Assembly (NCBI GenBank): GCA_002798175.1 | Contig: NWQL01000001.1 | Location: 647,574-707,073, forward strand | Source of the DNA: Lysobacteraceae bacterium NML91-0213 | GTDB taxonomy: Bacteria; Pseudomonadota; Gammaproteobacteria; Xanthomonadales; Xanthomonadaceae | Length of the DNA: 59,500 bases | Direction: 5' to 3' | Shown here: piece by piece, positions 17,982-29,231 of the stretch | How the letters are laid out: each line of letters begins with the position of its first letter | Position numbering within the stretch: the stretch's first letter is position 1 | Notes under the pieces: generated by a model | What the model was told of the DNA's origin: nothing | What the model saw: only the letters and a program-made list of their open reading frames with translations | Databases searched by the model: none | Translations under genes and position numbers: made by a program

Positions 17982-18554
17982 ATGGACCTGTTCTCCACCG
18001 TGCTGCAGCTGGTCGACGATGCCGAGGGCGGCATCCGCTACTGGCCGGATGTGATTCCCGCAGATCTGGCGCAGGCGTGGTTCGAGGCGATGCGCGATGG
18101 CATCGCGTGGCGGCAGATGTCGCGGTCGATGTACGACCGGGTGGTCGAGGTGCCGCGCCTGCTGGCGTCATGGCGGCTGGCCTTGGTGCCTGCCGGCCTG
18201 CCGGTGCCGGAACTGCTCGCGCATGTGCAGGGCGTGGCACCAGCGCCGTACAACGCGGTGGGGCTGAACCTCTACCGTGACGGCCGCGATTCGGTGGCGA
18301 TGCACAACGACAAGCTGCATACGCTGATTCCCGGACAGCCGATCACGCTGGTGTCGCTGGGCGCGCCGCGACAGATGAACATCCGCGCGCGCGCCGGCGG
18401 CAGGCTGGTGCGCGTGGACCTGCAGCCGGGCAGCGTGTTGAGCATGAGCCATGCCTCGCAGCTCACCCACGAACACGGTATCCCGAAGACCCTGCGCGAT
18501 CCGGGGCCGCGGATGAGCGTGGTGTTCCGTGTCCGGCCGGAGGTGGACGGATAG
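17982..18554 (+). CDS. AlkB-like 2-oxoglutarate/Fe(II) dioxygenase
   Basis: 190 residues. The iron triad is His108-x-Asp110 (MHNDKL) and His165 (THEHGIPK); Arg177 or Arg183 in RMSVVFRVR would bind 2-oxoglutarate. NLYRDGRDSVAMHND is the family core. It removes alkyl groups from N1-methyladenine or N3-methylcytosine by oxidation. It starts 5 nt after dnaE2, so direct repair is part of the SOS-controlled cassette here, whereas the classic E. coli alkB belongs to the Ada response. Confidence 0.88.
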   Translation: MDLFSTVLQLVDDAEGGIRYWPDVIPADLAQAWFEAMRDGIAWRQMSRSMYDRVVEVPRLLASWRLALVPAGLPVPELLAHVQGVAPAPYNAVGLNLYRDGRDSVAMHNDKLHTLIPGQPITLVSLGAPRQMNIRARAGGRLVRVDLQPGSVLSMSHASQLTHEHGIPKTLRDPGPRMSVVFRVRPEVDG

Positions 18555-18817
18555 GGCGATTCCGCTCGCGGTGCGCAAGTCAACGGTTCTGTGCGGGGAT
18601 CCGCTGGCGACTTGCCAAGGCGAAGGTGGTCAGGAAATCGCCAGCCGGCGCGGTGGAGTTATCCACCCGGCCTGTGGGCAAGTCTGTGGAAGCACGCGGG
18701 ACACCGGTCGCCTGGCGGCTTCGCGCGGGCGGATTCCACGGTGTGGCGAAATAGTGGCCACGCGGTGGAACGATGCGGGCGTGGTGAAAATTGCGCCACG
18801 CCCGTGCCGTGCTGGAA

Positions 18818-19366
18818 TCAGTCCGCGTGCTTGCGCACGAAGCCGAGGTAGGCGTCAAGCCAGCCCTGGACGAAGTCGCGGCTGCCGGCGGCGATGTCGC
18901 CGCTTTCGTCGAGCACCTTGTTGGCGGCCAGGAACATCTCCGGCTGGCCCAGCGTGGGCATGTCGAGGTAGGCGAGGATGGTGCGCAGGTGCTGTTGCGC
19001 GCATGCGGTGCCGATGGCGCCGATCGACACACCCAGGATGCCGGCGGGCTTGCCCGCGAATGCGCTCTGGCCATAGGGGCGCGAGGCATGGTCGATCGCG
19101 TTCTTCAGCACGCCCGGTACCGAACGGTTGTATTCCGGGGTCACGAACAGTACGCCGTCGGCGGATGTGATCGCCTGCTTCAGGCGCTTCGCGGCTTCGG
19201 GTGGATTGTCGTCGTCGTCCTGGTTGTAGAGCGGAAGGTCATCGATGCGCTGGATGTCGAAACGCACGCCGTCGGGCGCGAGGGCCGGCAACGCGTCGGC
19301 GAGCTTCCGGTTGAACGAGTCCTTGCGCAGGCTGCCGACAAGCACGGCAATGGTGAGGTCCGACAT
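18818..19366 (-). CDS. NADPH-dependent FMN reductase (flavodoxin fold; ChrR/SsuE type)
   Basis: 182 residues. The phosphate loop GSLRKDSFNRKLA (about 12-24) and PEYNRSVPGVLKNAIDH (about 77-93) are the standard FMN-site motifs of NADPH-dependent quinone, azo or chromate reductases. It is cytosolic and probably a two-electron quinone reductase. ATG 19366 is preferred to a GTG at 19375. It is isolated: 263 nt of non-coding DNA separate it from the alkB gene and about 0.9 kb from gcvP. Confidence 0.85.
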   Translation of the reverse strand: MSDLTIAVLVGSLRKDSFNRKLADALPALAPDGVRFDIQRIDDLPLYNQDDDDNPPEAAKRLKQAITSADGVLFVTPEYNRSVPGVLKNAIDHASRPYGQSAFAGKPAGILGVSIGAIGTACAQQHLRTILAYLDMPTLGQPEMFLAANKVLDESGDIAAGSRDFVQGWLDAYLGFVRKHAD

Positions 19367-19530
19367 GACAGGCACTCATGGGGTGGGCCCTCCATGCTGT
19401 GCCCGCCGGTGTTAAACCAGCGTTGCCCGGCGGTGACGCCTGCCGGACGCCGTCGGCTCCCCATAGGCAAGGTTCTATCCGATCGAGGGAGTTCCCTCCG
19501 AGCGCGGACCTTGAGTCCGAATGCCGGGAG

Positions 19531-19584
19531 CCTGGAGCCTGGAGCCTGGAGCCACGCAAGAGCCGGAGCCACGCAAGAGCCGGA
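19531..19584. repeat. adjacent 7-bp and 17-bp tandem repeats
   Basis: CCTGGAG occurs three times in a row (19531-19551), followed by two identical copies of GCCACGCAAGAGCCGGA (19551-19567 and 19568-19584) and a partial third. They lie in the long non-coding gap upstream of the FMN reductase. Confidence 0.75.
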
Positions 19585-19610
19585 GCACGGGGCGGGTGGG
19601 GGCGCGGGCA

Positions 19611-19724
19611 GCCCGCCGCGGCCACAGGGGGATGCCCAGCCGGATATCTCCGCGTCCTGCTCCCACATCCGGCCGCCGGCCGTCCATGGCCGGCTCTGGG
19701 CATCCCCCTGCGTCCACGGCGGGC
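19611..19724. repeat. large inverted-repeat element, copy 1
   Basis: The arm GCCCGCCGCGGCCACAGGGG and its continuation (19611-19643) is the near-complement of 19690-19724; both contain AGGGGGATGCCCA or its complement. The centre carries a sub-hairpin CCGGCCGTCCATGGCCGG (19673-19693 region). The centre matches that of the element at 19923-20023 in the opposite orientation. REP/BIME-like; mobility not shown. Confidence 0.7.
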
Positions 19725-19922
19725 CCGAACCGTCGTCGGTGTCCGGACGAGGTCAAGGGCGAGGAACGGCACGCCGTCTTTGCAGTCGACAACTTCCGGC
19801 TACCGCCGCTGTTGACCTCGACGCCGTAACCATCCAACGCACGAGGACAGTCAGTAGCAGGCGACCCCGGCACACCGCCGTTGATTGTCGTACCGCAGCC
19901 GGTGACTGCCTGGGCCCGTCGT

Positions 19923-20023
19923 GTGCACCGCGGGGTGTGCGGACAGCCGGCCATGGATGGCCGGCGGCCGGCCGTGGTAGCTGGACGCGGACTCCGGCCG
20001 GGGGAGCGCACCCCGCGGTGCGC
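19923..20023. repeat. large inverted-repeat element, copy 2
   Basis: Arms GTGCACCGCGGGGTGTGC (19923-19940) and GCGCACCCCGCGGTGCGC (20006-20023) pair at 16 of 18 positions. Between them lies AGCCGGCCATGGATGGCCGG then CGGCCGG, followed by GTGG, AGC, GGACGCGGA and CCGG, the same order as in copy 1 read on the other strand. The rest of the 19367-20199 gap shows no gene I can support. Confidence 0.7.
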
Positions 20024-20199
20024 GCGACGGGCGGCGCGACGCCAAGCGAAGCCCCTCACGGCTCTCGCCACTCTGATCTTTGCGCCACAGCCGCCACGTG
20101 AGAACAGCGAGGACAACGCCCCGGTGTGCACGATGGGCGGCGCGGCGCGCACGAAGGCACTTCAGTCGTACGGCAGCCCCGGGAGTCGGGTGATGCCAT

Positions 20200-20229
20200 A
20201 AAAAACCCCCTCCCGGCGAAGGGAGGGGG
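20200..20229 (-). terminator. rho-independent terminator of gcvP
   Basis: On the minus strand CCCCCTCCC and GGGAGGGGG (20221-20229 and 20206-20214) form a 9-bp stem with a TTCGCC loop, followed by TTTTTT (20205-20200). Confidence 0.9.
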
Positions 20230-20255
20230 TCAGGTCTACCGGATGACGTTGTGCG

Positions 20256-23126
<2,871 letters not shown>

Positions 23127-23238
23127 GGCGGCATTCCGGCAGACGGGCGGAGGGGCATCGCTGTCGCCCGCGCGGCCGGCATGTGCAGGCGTCATACGCG
23201 GAATGCGACACGCCGGTCGCCCGGCAGTCGATGCGCCC

Positions 23239-23413
23239 CTCTGTCCTTTTGCCTGAGAGTTTGGAGCCGCGTGGTGCTGCGTCTCGTGCCCCTTCGGCGC
23301 CGGAATGAACCGGTCTCTCCAGAGTTGTGCCGGCGATGGTTTGGGAGCCTGAGCGATTGCGGGCGGTTGCGCCTTCGGCAGCGGTGGCCCCGAAAGGTCC
23401 GCTTCTCCCACCG
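23239..23413 (-). promoter_or_regulatory. tandem glycine riboswitch
   Basis: The gcvP leader carries two glycine aptamers read leftward. Aptamer 1 (about 23413-23340) has GGGAGAAGCGG, CTGCCGAAGGCGCAACCGCC and GCTCAGGCTCCC. Aptamer 2 (about 23325-23239) has CTCTGGAGAGACCG, GCGCCGAAGGGGCACGAG and CTCTCAGGCAAAAGGACAGA. These are the diagnostic elements of the gcvT motif. Glycine binding normally turns such genes on. Confidence 0.93.
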
Positions 23414-23576
23414 TCGGTTGCTGCGGCCGATTATATCCCGCCGCCACGGGGCCCACCGGGTGTTGGCTTAACATGGCCCGTTGCGCGGGCGCCCGCCGCG
23501 GCGCCCACCCCCATTCATCGTGCCGCAGCGCCATCGGTTCCGACGCGCTGTCGTGCTGCACGTCCGAGGTCCACGC

Positions 23577-24833
23577 ATGACTGCCCCCGCGTCCGCCGCG
23601 CCGTCCACCCGTCGCATCGCCCTGCTGCTGGCGGGGCTGGCGATGTTCGGTCCGTTCTCGATCGACACCATCTTCCCGGCGTTCGCGCAGATGGGCAGCG
23701 AGTTCGGCGCCGACAAGCTGGCGATGCAGCAGACCATCGCGGTGTATCTCGTCGCCTATGCGCTGATGAGCATCGTCCACGGCCCGCTGTCGGATGCGCT
23801 GGGCCGGCGCCGGGTGATCCTGGTCGGGCTGGTGGTCTTCACCATCGGCTCGATCGGCTGCGCACTGTCGCGCGACCTGCCGACGCTGCTGATGTTCCGC
23901 GTGTTGCAGGGGCTGTCGGCCGGCGTCGGGCTGATCGTTGGCCGTGCGGTGATCCGCGACATGTTCGACGGCGACGATGCCCAGCGCCTGATGAGCCAGG
24001 TGTCGATGATCTTCGGGGTGGCCCCGGCGATCGCGCCGATCATCGGGGGCTGGATCCTCGGCTGGCAGCGCTGGCCGATGATCTTCTGGTTCCTGGTGGT
24101 GTTCTCCGTGCTGCTGCTGTTCGCGACCTGGCGCTGGCTGCCCGAGACCCATCCGCGCGAGGCTCGCGGATCGCTGGTGCCCGCATGCCTGGCGCGCGAC
24201 TACCGGGCGATCCTGGTCAACCCGCGCTTCCAGCGGCTGGCCGCCGCGTCGGCGTTCAACTTCTCGGCGCTGTTTCTCTACATCGCCTCGGCGCCGGCGT
24301 TCGTGATGGACATCCTCGGTCTCAACGAACGCCAGTTCGGCTGGTTCTTCGTGCCGATGATCAGCGGGATGATGGCCGGGGCATGGGTCTCCGGGCGCGC
24401 GGCCGGGCGTGTCAGCGGCAGGCGCCTGGTCGACATCGGTTTCGCCTGCAGCGGCGTGGCGATTGCCGCCAACATCGCCTACAACCTGTTCGTCGACCAG
24501 CCGCAGGTGCCATGGGCGGTGCTGCCGATGGTGCTGAACTCGTTCGGCATCGCGCTGGTGTTTCCGATCATCACCCTGTCGATCCTCGACATGTATCCGC
24601 GCCAGCGCGGCGCGGCGTCATCGCTGCAGGCATTCACCAGCCTGGTGCTCAACGCGCTGATCGCCGGGCTGCTGTCGCCGCTGCTCAGCCACTCCGCGCA
24701 GTCGCTCGCACTCGGCGGAGCAGCCTTCCTCGCCATCGGCTGGGCGTTCTGGCGCTGGGAGCGCCGGCGTGACCGTACTCCGCCGCGCGCTGTCGGCGGT
24801 GCGCCGATGATCGAGCCGGGCGAGCCGCTCTAG
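23577..24833 (+). CDS. Bcr/CflA-family drug efflux transporter (MFS)
   Basis: 418 residues with 12 predicted membrane helices, the first at about 13-34. Motif A of MFS antiporters is at 69-79 ([11 protein letters not shown]), and [10 protein letters not shown] in helix 1 is typical of the Bcr/CflA (DHA1) group that exports bicyclomycin, chloramphenicol or similar compounds by proton antiport. Start at ATG 23577; upstream in-frame sequence has no start of merit. It is divergent from gcvP, and I see no dedicated regulator nearby. Confidence 0.87.
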   Translation: MTAPASAAPSTRRIALLLAGLAMFGPFSIDTIFPAFAQMGSEFGADKLAMQQTIAVYLVAYALMSIVHGPLSDALGRRRVILVGLVVFTIGSIGCALSRDLPTLLMFRVLQGLSAGVGLIVGRAVIRDMFDGDDAQRLMSQVSMIFGVAPAIAPIIGGWILGWQRWPMIFWFLVVFSVLLLFATWRWLPETHPREARGSLVPACLARDYRAILVNPRFQRLAAASAFNFSALFLYIASAPAFVMDILGLNERQFGWFFVPMISGMMAGAWVSGRAAGRVSGRRLVDIGFACSGVAIAANIAYNLFVDQPQVPWAVLPMVLNSFGIALVFPIITLSILDMYPRQRGAASSLQAFTSLVLNALIAGLLSPLLSHSAQSLALGGAAFLAIGWAFWRWERRRDRTPPRAVGGAPMIEPGEPL

Positions 24834-24895
24834 GCTGGCCGCAGATGCGGAAGGGCCCGGCGGCGCCGGGCCCTTCGTGTGCTGGTGCGGTCCGA

Positions 24896-26848
24896 TCAGG
24901 GCGCCGCGGCCGCCTCCGGCACCGCCGCGGCGCTCCAGCCGCAGGGCTGCCCCTCGTTCTGTGCCTTCAGCCAGTCCTGCAGTGGAGCGAAGTACTCCAG
25001 CACCGCGCCGGCATCCATGCGGTCGCTGCCGGTCATCTCCTGCAACGTGGCCTGCCAGGGCTGGCTGGCGCCGCGGCCCAGCATGGTCCAGAACTTCTCG
25101 CCGGCCTGTGCGTTGCCGTAGAAGCTGCAGTCGTAGAGCGCGCCCTCGTGGCCCGCGGCCCCGCACAGTGCCTTGTAGAACTGGAACTGCAGGATGTGGG
25201 CGAGGAAGTAGCGGGTGTAGGGGGTGTTGCCGGGCACGTGGTACTTGGCACCGGCGTCGAAGAACTCCTCGCCGCGCGGGCTCACCGGTGCCACGCCCTG
25301 GTAGCGCGCCTTGAGCTCCCACCAGCTGCTGTTGTAGTTCTCCGGGGTGATCGAGCCGTCGAACACGCCCCAGCGCCAGCGGTCGATCATCAGCCCGAAC
25401 GGCAGGAACGCCACCTTCGACAGCGCCATGCGCATCTGCGAGTTGATCAGTGCGGCCTGGCTCTGTTCGGGCGTGTCGACCAGCCCGATCGAGGCCAGGT
25501 AGCTCGGGGTCATCGCCAGCACGATGGTGTCGCCGATGGCTTCGTGGAAGCCGTCGTGCGCGCCTTCCTGGAACAGCGGCGGCAGCGCCTTCTGCGCCAG
25601 GTAGTAGTAGATGTGGCCGAGCTCGTGGTAGACCGTGGTGAAGTCCTCCTCGTTCGGCTTGATGCACATCTTGATGCGCACGTCGTCGGCGAGGTCCATC
25701 GGCCAGGCGCTTGCATGGCAGACCACGTCGCGGTCGCGTGGCTTGATCAGCTGGCTCTTCTGCCAGAACGCATCCGGCAGCTGCGGCATCCCCAGCGAGG
25801 TGTAGAAGTCCTCGGCGCGGCGGGTCATCGTGGTGGCGATCGCCACCTGCGCGGCGCGCTCCTCCTCGGCCAGGCCGGTCGGGTCGGGCAGGGTGTTCAT
25901 CGCCGCCAGCCGGCGGTCGTAGCCTTCGCGGTACTGGCGCTCCAGCGTGGCGGTGACGTCCAGGCTGCCGGCATTCGGGTACGGCGCCAGGATGTCCCAG
26001 AGGCTGCTCCAGTCCTGCTGCCACATGTTGCCCATCAGGTGCGCGGGCAGCATGCCGTTGACATCGCCCTGGCCCGGGTAGCGCGCCTGCAGCCGGGTGC
26101 GTGCGTAGCAGTGCAGCTGCTCGTACAGCGGCTTGACCTGGTTCCACAGACGGTCGGTCTCGGCCGACAGCTCCACCGGCGACATGTCGTAGCCGGAGCG
26201 CCACATCTCGCCGGCATCGGCATAGCCCATCTCGCGCGCGCCCTCGTTGACGAGATCGACGAAGCGCACGTAGTCCTGCCGCATCGGCCGGGCAACGCCA
26301 TGCCAGCCCTGCCAGGCATCGAGCTGGCGGTCGTAGTCGCGGCTGTCGCGCAGCACGTCTTCCAGTTCGCCCAGCTGGCGGCAGCTGCGCTGCGCGCCTT
26401 CGCCGGTGCAGTAGGTGCCGGCACCGTAGGTGCCTTCCATGCGGGTGGCGATGCGGGTGAGTTCCGACAGTTTCTCCGGATCGCGCGGTGCAGGCATCGC
26501 GGTCTTGAGCTTGAGCAGGTGGATCGCACGCGCCGTTTCCGGCGACATGTCCTGGCCCTCGAACCGGCGTGCCTGCTCGATCCATCCGTTGAGTTTCGTC
26601 AGCCAGCGCTCGCTGGCCTTGGCCGCCAGCAGCTGGCTGTCGTCGCTGATATGGGTGGACGACAGCCACTGTGCGGCGGTGGTCTCCGGATACAGCGCGC
26701 GGTATTCGTCGTTGACGCGGGCCACGAACTGGTCGGCGGTCTCGTTCTTCGGGACTTCCGGGTGCGCGGCCGTATCCGGCGAGCGCTGGCAGGCCGACAG
26801 CGCCAGGCAGGCGCCGGCCAGCAGGGTCAGGGTGAGGCGATGGTTCAC
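24896..26848 (-). CDS. M2-family peptidyl-dipeptidase lipoprotein (ACE homologue)
   Basis: 650 residues. Signal peptide with lipobox LSAC (Cys20), so membrane-anchored on the periplasmic side. The zinc site is His408-Glu-Leu-Gly-His412 with the third ligand Glu436 in FHEAIGD, 24 residues on, exactly as in angiotensin-converting enzyme. A Xanthomonas ACE homologue (XcACE) is known to release C-terminal dipeptides. It likely recycles peptides in the envelope. The gene is followed by 56 nt to the converging MFS gene and starts 37 nt after the YrbL-like gene. Confidence 0.92.
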   Translation of the reverse strand: MNHRLTLTLLAGACLALSACQRSPDTAAHPEVPKNETADQFVARVNDEYRALYPETTAAQWLSSTHISDDSQLLAAKASERWLTKLNGWIEQARRFEGQDMSPETARAIHLLKLKTAMPAPRDPEKLSELTRIATRMEGTYGAGTYCTGEGAQRSCRQLGELEDVLRDSRDYDRQLDAWQGWHGVARPMRQDYVRFVDLVNEGAREMGYADAGEMWRSGYDMSPVELSAETDRLWNQVKPLYEQLHCYARTRLQARYPGQGDVNGMLPAHLMGNMWQQDWSSLWDILAPYPNAGSLDVTATLERQYREGYDRRLAAMNTLPDPTGLAEEERAAQVAIATTMTRRAEDFYTSLGMPQLPDAFWQKSQLIKPRDRDVVCHASAWPMDLADDVRIKMCIKPNEEDFTTVYHELGHIYYYLAQKALPPLFQEGAHDGFHEAIGDTIVLAMTPSYLASIGLVDTPEQSQAALINSQMRMALSKVAFLPFGLMIDRWRWGVFDGSITPENYNSSWWELKARYQGVAPVSPRGEEFFDAGAKYHVPGNTPYTRYFLAHILQFQFYKALCGAAGHEGALYDCSFYGNAQAGEKFWTMLGRGASQPWQATLQEMTGSDRMDAGAVLEYFAPLQDWLKAQNEGQPCGWSAAAVPEAAAAP

Positions 26849-26884
26849 GGGCGGTATCCGCGCGGCGGTGATGAACCCGGCAGG

Positions 26885-27610
26885 CTAGTGGCCGGCCTGC
26901 ACGCCCGCAAGTGGCGCATGGGCGCGGATCCGCTCGCGCAGGCGCTTGGCGCGGCGGGCGATCTTGCGGCGCATCAGCCGCCGCGACCAGCGTGAGATCG
27001 GCACGATCTCCTTGCCCCCGATCACCGATTTCACGTCGACGCAGACCAGTTCCGGGCGACCTGCGCGTTCCACGACCACCAGGTTGCCGCTGTTGAGGTC
27101 GAACAGCGGGATCGCATTCGCGTGCAACCAGGCCTCGACGCGGGTGACCGCATCGCACAGTGCATCGGCGGGGTAGTGGCCGCGGCCGGATCCGAACAGC
27201 AGCGCGTACAGGCTGGGCGCCGGCGCGCCGTCCGCACCGGTGACCAGCAGGCAGCGCAGGGCCCGGCCCGCAGGCGTGTCGACCAGGGCCTGGCACGCGG
27301 CCACATGGCTGTCGAGGCGATCGCCCAGGCGCGCGTGCAGCCCACGCCAGGCGCGCAGTTCAAGCGCGTTGGCCTGGCGCGCAGGCCGAAGGTCCGCCCA
27401 CGCATCGCGGATGCGATGGCGCAGCGGGCGACGCCGGCCAGCGTCTGCAGGCAGTGCGTACTTCAGGCAGTGGCCGGGCGCGGCGGGATCGATCACGCAG
27501 ACGCGGTTGGCGCCGCGTGCGATCACCTGCATGCCCCGCCAGAACCGTCCGTCATCCGAAAAGCCCTGCGCGGATGCGCTCGGCAACTGTGCCGCAGGCG
27601 CGGTCGGCAT
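26885..27610 (-). CDS. YrbL-like protein kinase-fold protein (PhoP-regulated family)
   Basis: 241 residues. The start IARGANRVCVIDPAAPGHCLK, here at about 30-50, resembles the nucleotide-loop region of the YrbL family. A kinase-like catalytic segment FDLNSGN (Asp171-Asn176) and a second Asp192 in VDVKSVIGGKE follow, comparable to the catalytic and metal loops of small kinases such as InaA/RdoA. The C-terminus is strongly basic. Substrate unknown; family members in enterics are induced by PhoP/PmrA. It begins just 6 nt after the HEXXH protein gene, so these two are probably co-transcribed. Confidence 0.7.
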   Translation of the reverse strand: MPTAPAAQLPSASAQGFSDDGRFWRGMQVIARGANRVCVIDPAAPGHCLKYALPADAGRRRPLRHRIRDAWADLRPARQANALELRAWRGLHARLGDRLDSHVAACQALVDTPAGRALRCLLVTGADGAPAPSLYALLFGSGRGHYPADALCDAVTRVEAWLHANAIPLFDLNSGNLVVVERAGRPELVCVDVKSVIGGKEIVPISRWSRRLMRRKIARRAKRLRERIRAHAPLAGVQAGH

Positions 27611-27616
27611 GGGCGG

Positions 27617-28138
27617 TCAGCAGCCGGACGGCAGCAGGCTGCGGTCCGCCAGCCATGCGCGCGCATCGGCGGCATCGTGCTCGAACCAGGCACGGGCGGA
27701 ACCCAGCCGGAAGGTGTAACCCCAGGCATCCATGTCCGCCATCAGCCGCTCGCGGCCGACGCCCGGCAGGGCGTCGGCCAGCAGGATCTGCAGGTAGCAG
27801 GTGGCGTCTTCCTCGGCGACCGAGTCGGTGGCATCGGTATGCACCGCGGCGCGACGCTCGGGCGGCAGCACGATCAGGTGGCAGGCCTCGTGCAGCATCG
27901 AATGCACCGGCGTGTCGGCGCGCACGTAGACGTTGGCGCCGATCAGCCCGGCCTCCGGCGCGCCCCAGTAGGAGCCGGGGATCTCCGCGTCCGGTTCAAC
28001 GAGGTGCAGCGCCAGGCCGTATTGCGCCAGCAGCGCCGCCGCGGTCGCGAACGGCAGCTCCGCCATGCGCAGCACCGCCGCCTCGCCCTCGGGCGCGGCG
28101 ACCGCGGGCATGGCGCTGGCGGCCACGGCGGCGGACAT
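27617..28138 (-). CDS. orphan HEXXH (minigluzincin-like) protein
   Basis: 173 residues, no signal peptide. His83-Glu84-x-x-His87 (LHEACHLIVL) is a zincin zinc site, and the downstream acids Glu109/Glu110 in VAEEDATCYL could give the third ligand, as in minigluzincins. The length is that of a bare catalytic domain. ATG 28138 is chosen, with possible internal starts at 28108 and later. It follows minE by 17 nt and is followed by the YrbL-like gene after 6 nt, so it may be transcribed with the min genes. Proteolytic activity is inferred only from the motif. Confidence 0.6.
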   Translation of the reverse strand: MSAAVAASAMPAVAAPEGEAAVLRMAELPFATAAALLAQYGLALHLVEPDAEIPGSYWGAPEAGLIGANVYVRADTPVHSMLHEACHLIVLPPERRAAVHTDATDSVAEEDATCYLQILLADALPGVGRERLMADMDAWGYTFRLGSARAWFEHDAADARAWLADRSLLPSGC

Positions 28139-28155
28139 CGGCCGGCGCTGGCCGG

Positions 28156-28419
28156 TCAGGCCGGGCCGGGGCGCCCGTCGGGCAGGGCGACCGAGATGTC
28201 GAGCACGTCGTGGTCGCCTTCCTTGGCCAGGTCCACCTTCACCGCATCGGCGTCGATGCTGACGTACTTGCGGATCACCTCGAGCAGCTCGCGCTGCAGC
28301 AGCGGCAGGTAGTCGGGCGCGTCGCGGCCGGTGCGTTCCTGCGCGACGATGATGCGCAGGCGCTCCTTGGCGATGTTGGCGGTGTTCTTCTTCGGCTTGA
28401 GGAAGTCGAGGATGCCCAT
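28156..28419 (-). CDS. minE: cell division topological specificity factor MinE
   Basis: 87 residues. The N-terminal membrane-targeting/MinD-binding helix ([20 protein letters not shown]) and the C-terminal topological domain ([14 protein letters not shown] region) are clear. MinE drives MinC/MinD pole-to-pole oscillation. ATG 28419 is fixed by GGAGG 7 nt upstream, which itself lies in the end of minD; a TTG at 28425 is rejected. Two nt separate it from the minD stop. Confidence 0.95.
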   Translation of the reverse strand: MGILDFLKPKKNTANIAKERLRIIVAQERTGRDAPDYLPLLQRELLEVIRKYVSIDADAVKVDLAKEGDHDVLDISVALPDGRPGPA

Positions 28420-28421
28420 CG

Positions 28422-29231
28422 TCAACCTCCGAACAACTTGCTGAAGAAGCCTTTCTTCTCGGTCTGGGTGAAGCGCATCGGGCGGGTCTCGCCGAGGATG
28501 CGCGCCACCGCGTCGTCATAGGCCTGGCCGGCACTCGATTCCATGTCGAGGATCACCGGCTCGCCCTTGTTGGAGGCGTTGAGCACGTCGCTCGATTCCG
28601 GGATCACGCCGATGGTCTTGAGCCCCAGCACCTCCTCGACGTCGGCGATCGACAGCATCTCGCCGGTTTCCACGCGCGCCGGGCTGTAGCGGGTCAGCAG
28701 CAGGTGCTCGGCCACGCGCTCGCCGTTCTCGGCACGGCGGGTCTTGGACTGCAGCAGGCCGATGATGCGGTCGGAGTCGCGCACCGACGACACCTCCGGG
28801 TTCACCACCACCACCGCGGTGTCGGCGAAGTACATCGCCAGGAACGCGCCCTTCTCGATGCCGGCGGGGGAGTCGCAGACGATGTAGTCGAAGCCGTCGT
28901 CGGACAGCTCCTTGAGCACGCGCTCGACGCCCTCACGGCTCAGCGCGTCCTTGTCGCGGGTCTGCGAGGCGGCCAGCACGTACAGCGTGTCGAACCGCTT
29001 GTCCTTGATCATGGCCTGCTTCAGCGAGGCCTCGCCGTTGACGACGTTGACGAAGTCGTACACCACGCGGCGCTCGCAGCCCATGATCAGGTCGAGGTTG
29101 CGCAGGCCGACGTCGAAGTCGATCACCGCGACCTTCTTGCCGCGCCGGGCAAGGCCGCTGGCAAGGCTGGCGCTGGAGGTCGTCTTGCCGACACCGCCCT
29201 TGCCCGAGGTGACTACGATGATTTCGGCCAA
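28422..29231 (-). CDS. minD: septum site-determining ATPase MinD
   Basis: 269 residues from a TTG start, required because no ATG lies near the conserved [17 protein letters not shown] start; AGGAG lies 8 nt upstream. The deviant Walker A has Lys11 and Lys16 as in E. coli MinD. The C-terminal amphipathic membrane helix [17 protein letters not shown] is intact. MinD recruits MinC to the membrane and is displaced by MinE. Gene order GNAT-minC-minD-minE. Confidence 0.95.
   Translation of the reverse strand: MAEIIVVTSGKGGVGKTTSSASLASGLARRGKKVAVIDFDVGLRNLDLIMGCERRVVYDFVNVVNGEASLKQAMIKDKRFDTLYVLAASQTRDKDALSREGVERVLKELSDDGFDYIVCDSPAGIEKGAFLAMYFADTAVVVVNPEVSSVRDSDRIIGLLQSKTRRAENGERVAEHLLLTRYSPARVETGEMLSIADVEEVLGLKTIGVIPESSDVLNASNKGEPVILDMESSAGQAYDDAVARILGETRPMRFTQTEKKGFFSKLFGG

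Noticed and set aside
13777..18240. Open frame of 1487 codons on the minus strand opposite imuB-dnaE2-alkB
   Set aside because: Codon-position shadow of high-GC genes. The plus-strand frames carry complete polymerase motifs, while the minus frame is Arg/Pro/His-rich without any domain.
18659..18667. DnaA-box-like TTATCCACC
   Set aside because: Single site, 8 of 9 to consensus, with no AT-rich unwinding region and no dnaA, dnaN or gidA nearby; not an origin.
18555..18817. Possible small gene between alkB and the FMN reductase
   Set aside because: No frame on either strand has a plausible start with ribosome binding site or conserved sequence; nothing supported in this gap.
19475..20152. 225-codon minus-strand frame across the inverted repeats
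   Set aside because: Its sequence is the translation of palindromes and tandem repeats, rich in Arg, Gly and Pro, with no start site or domain.
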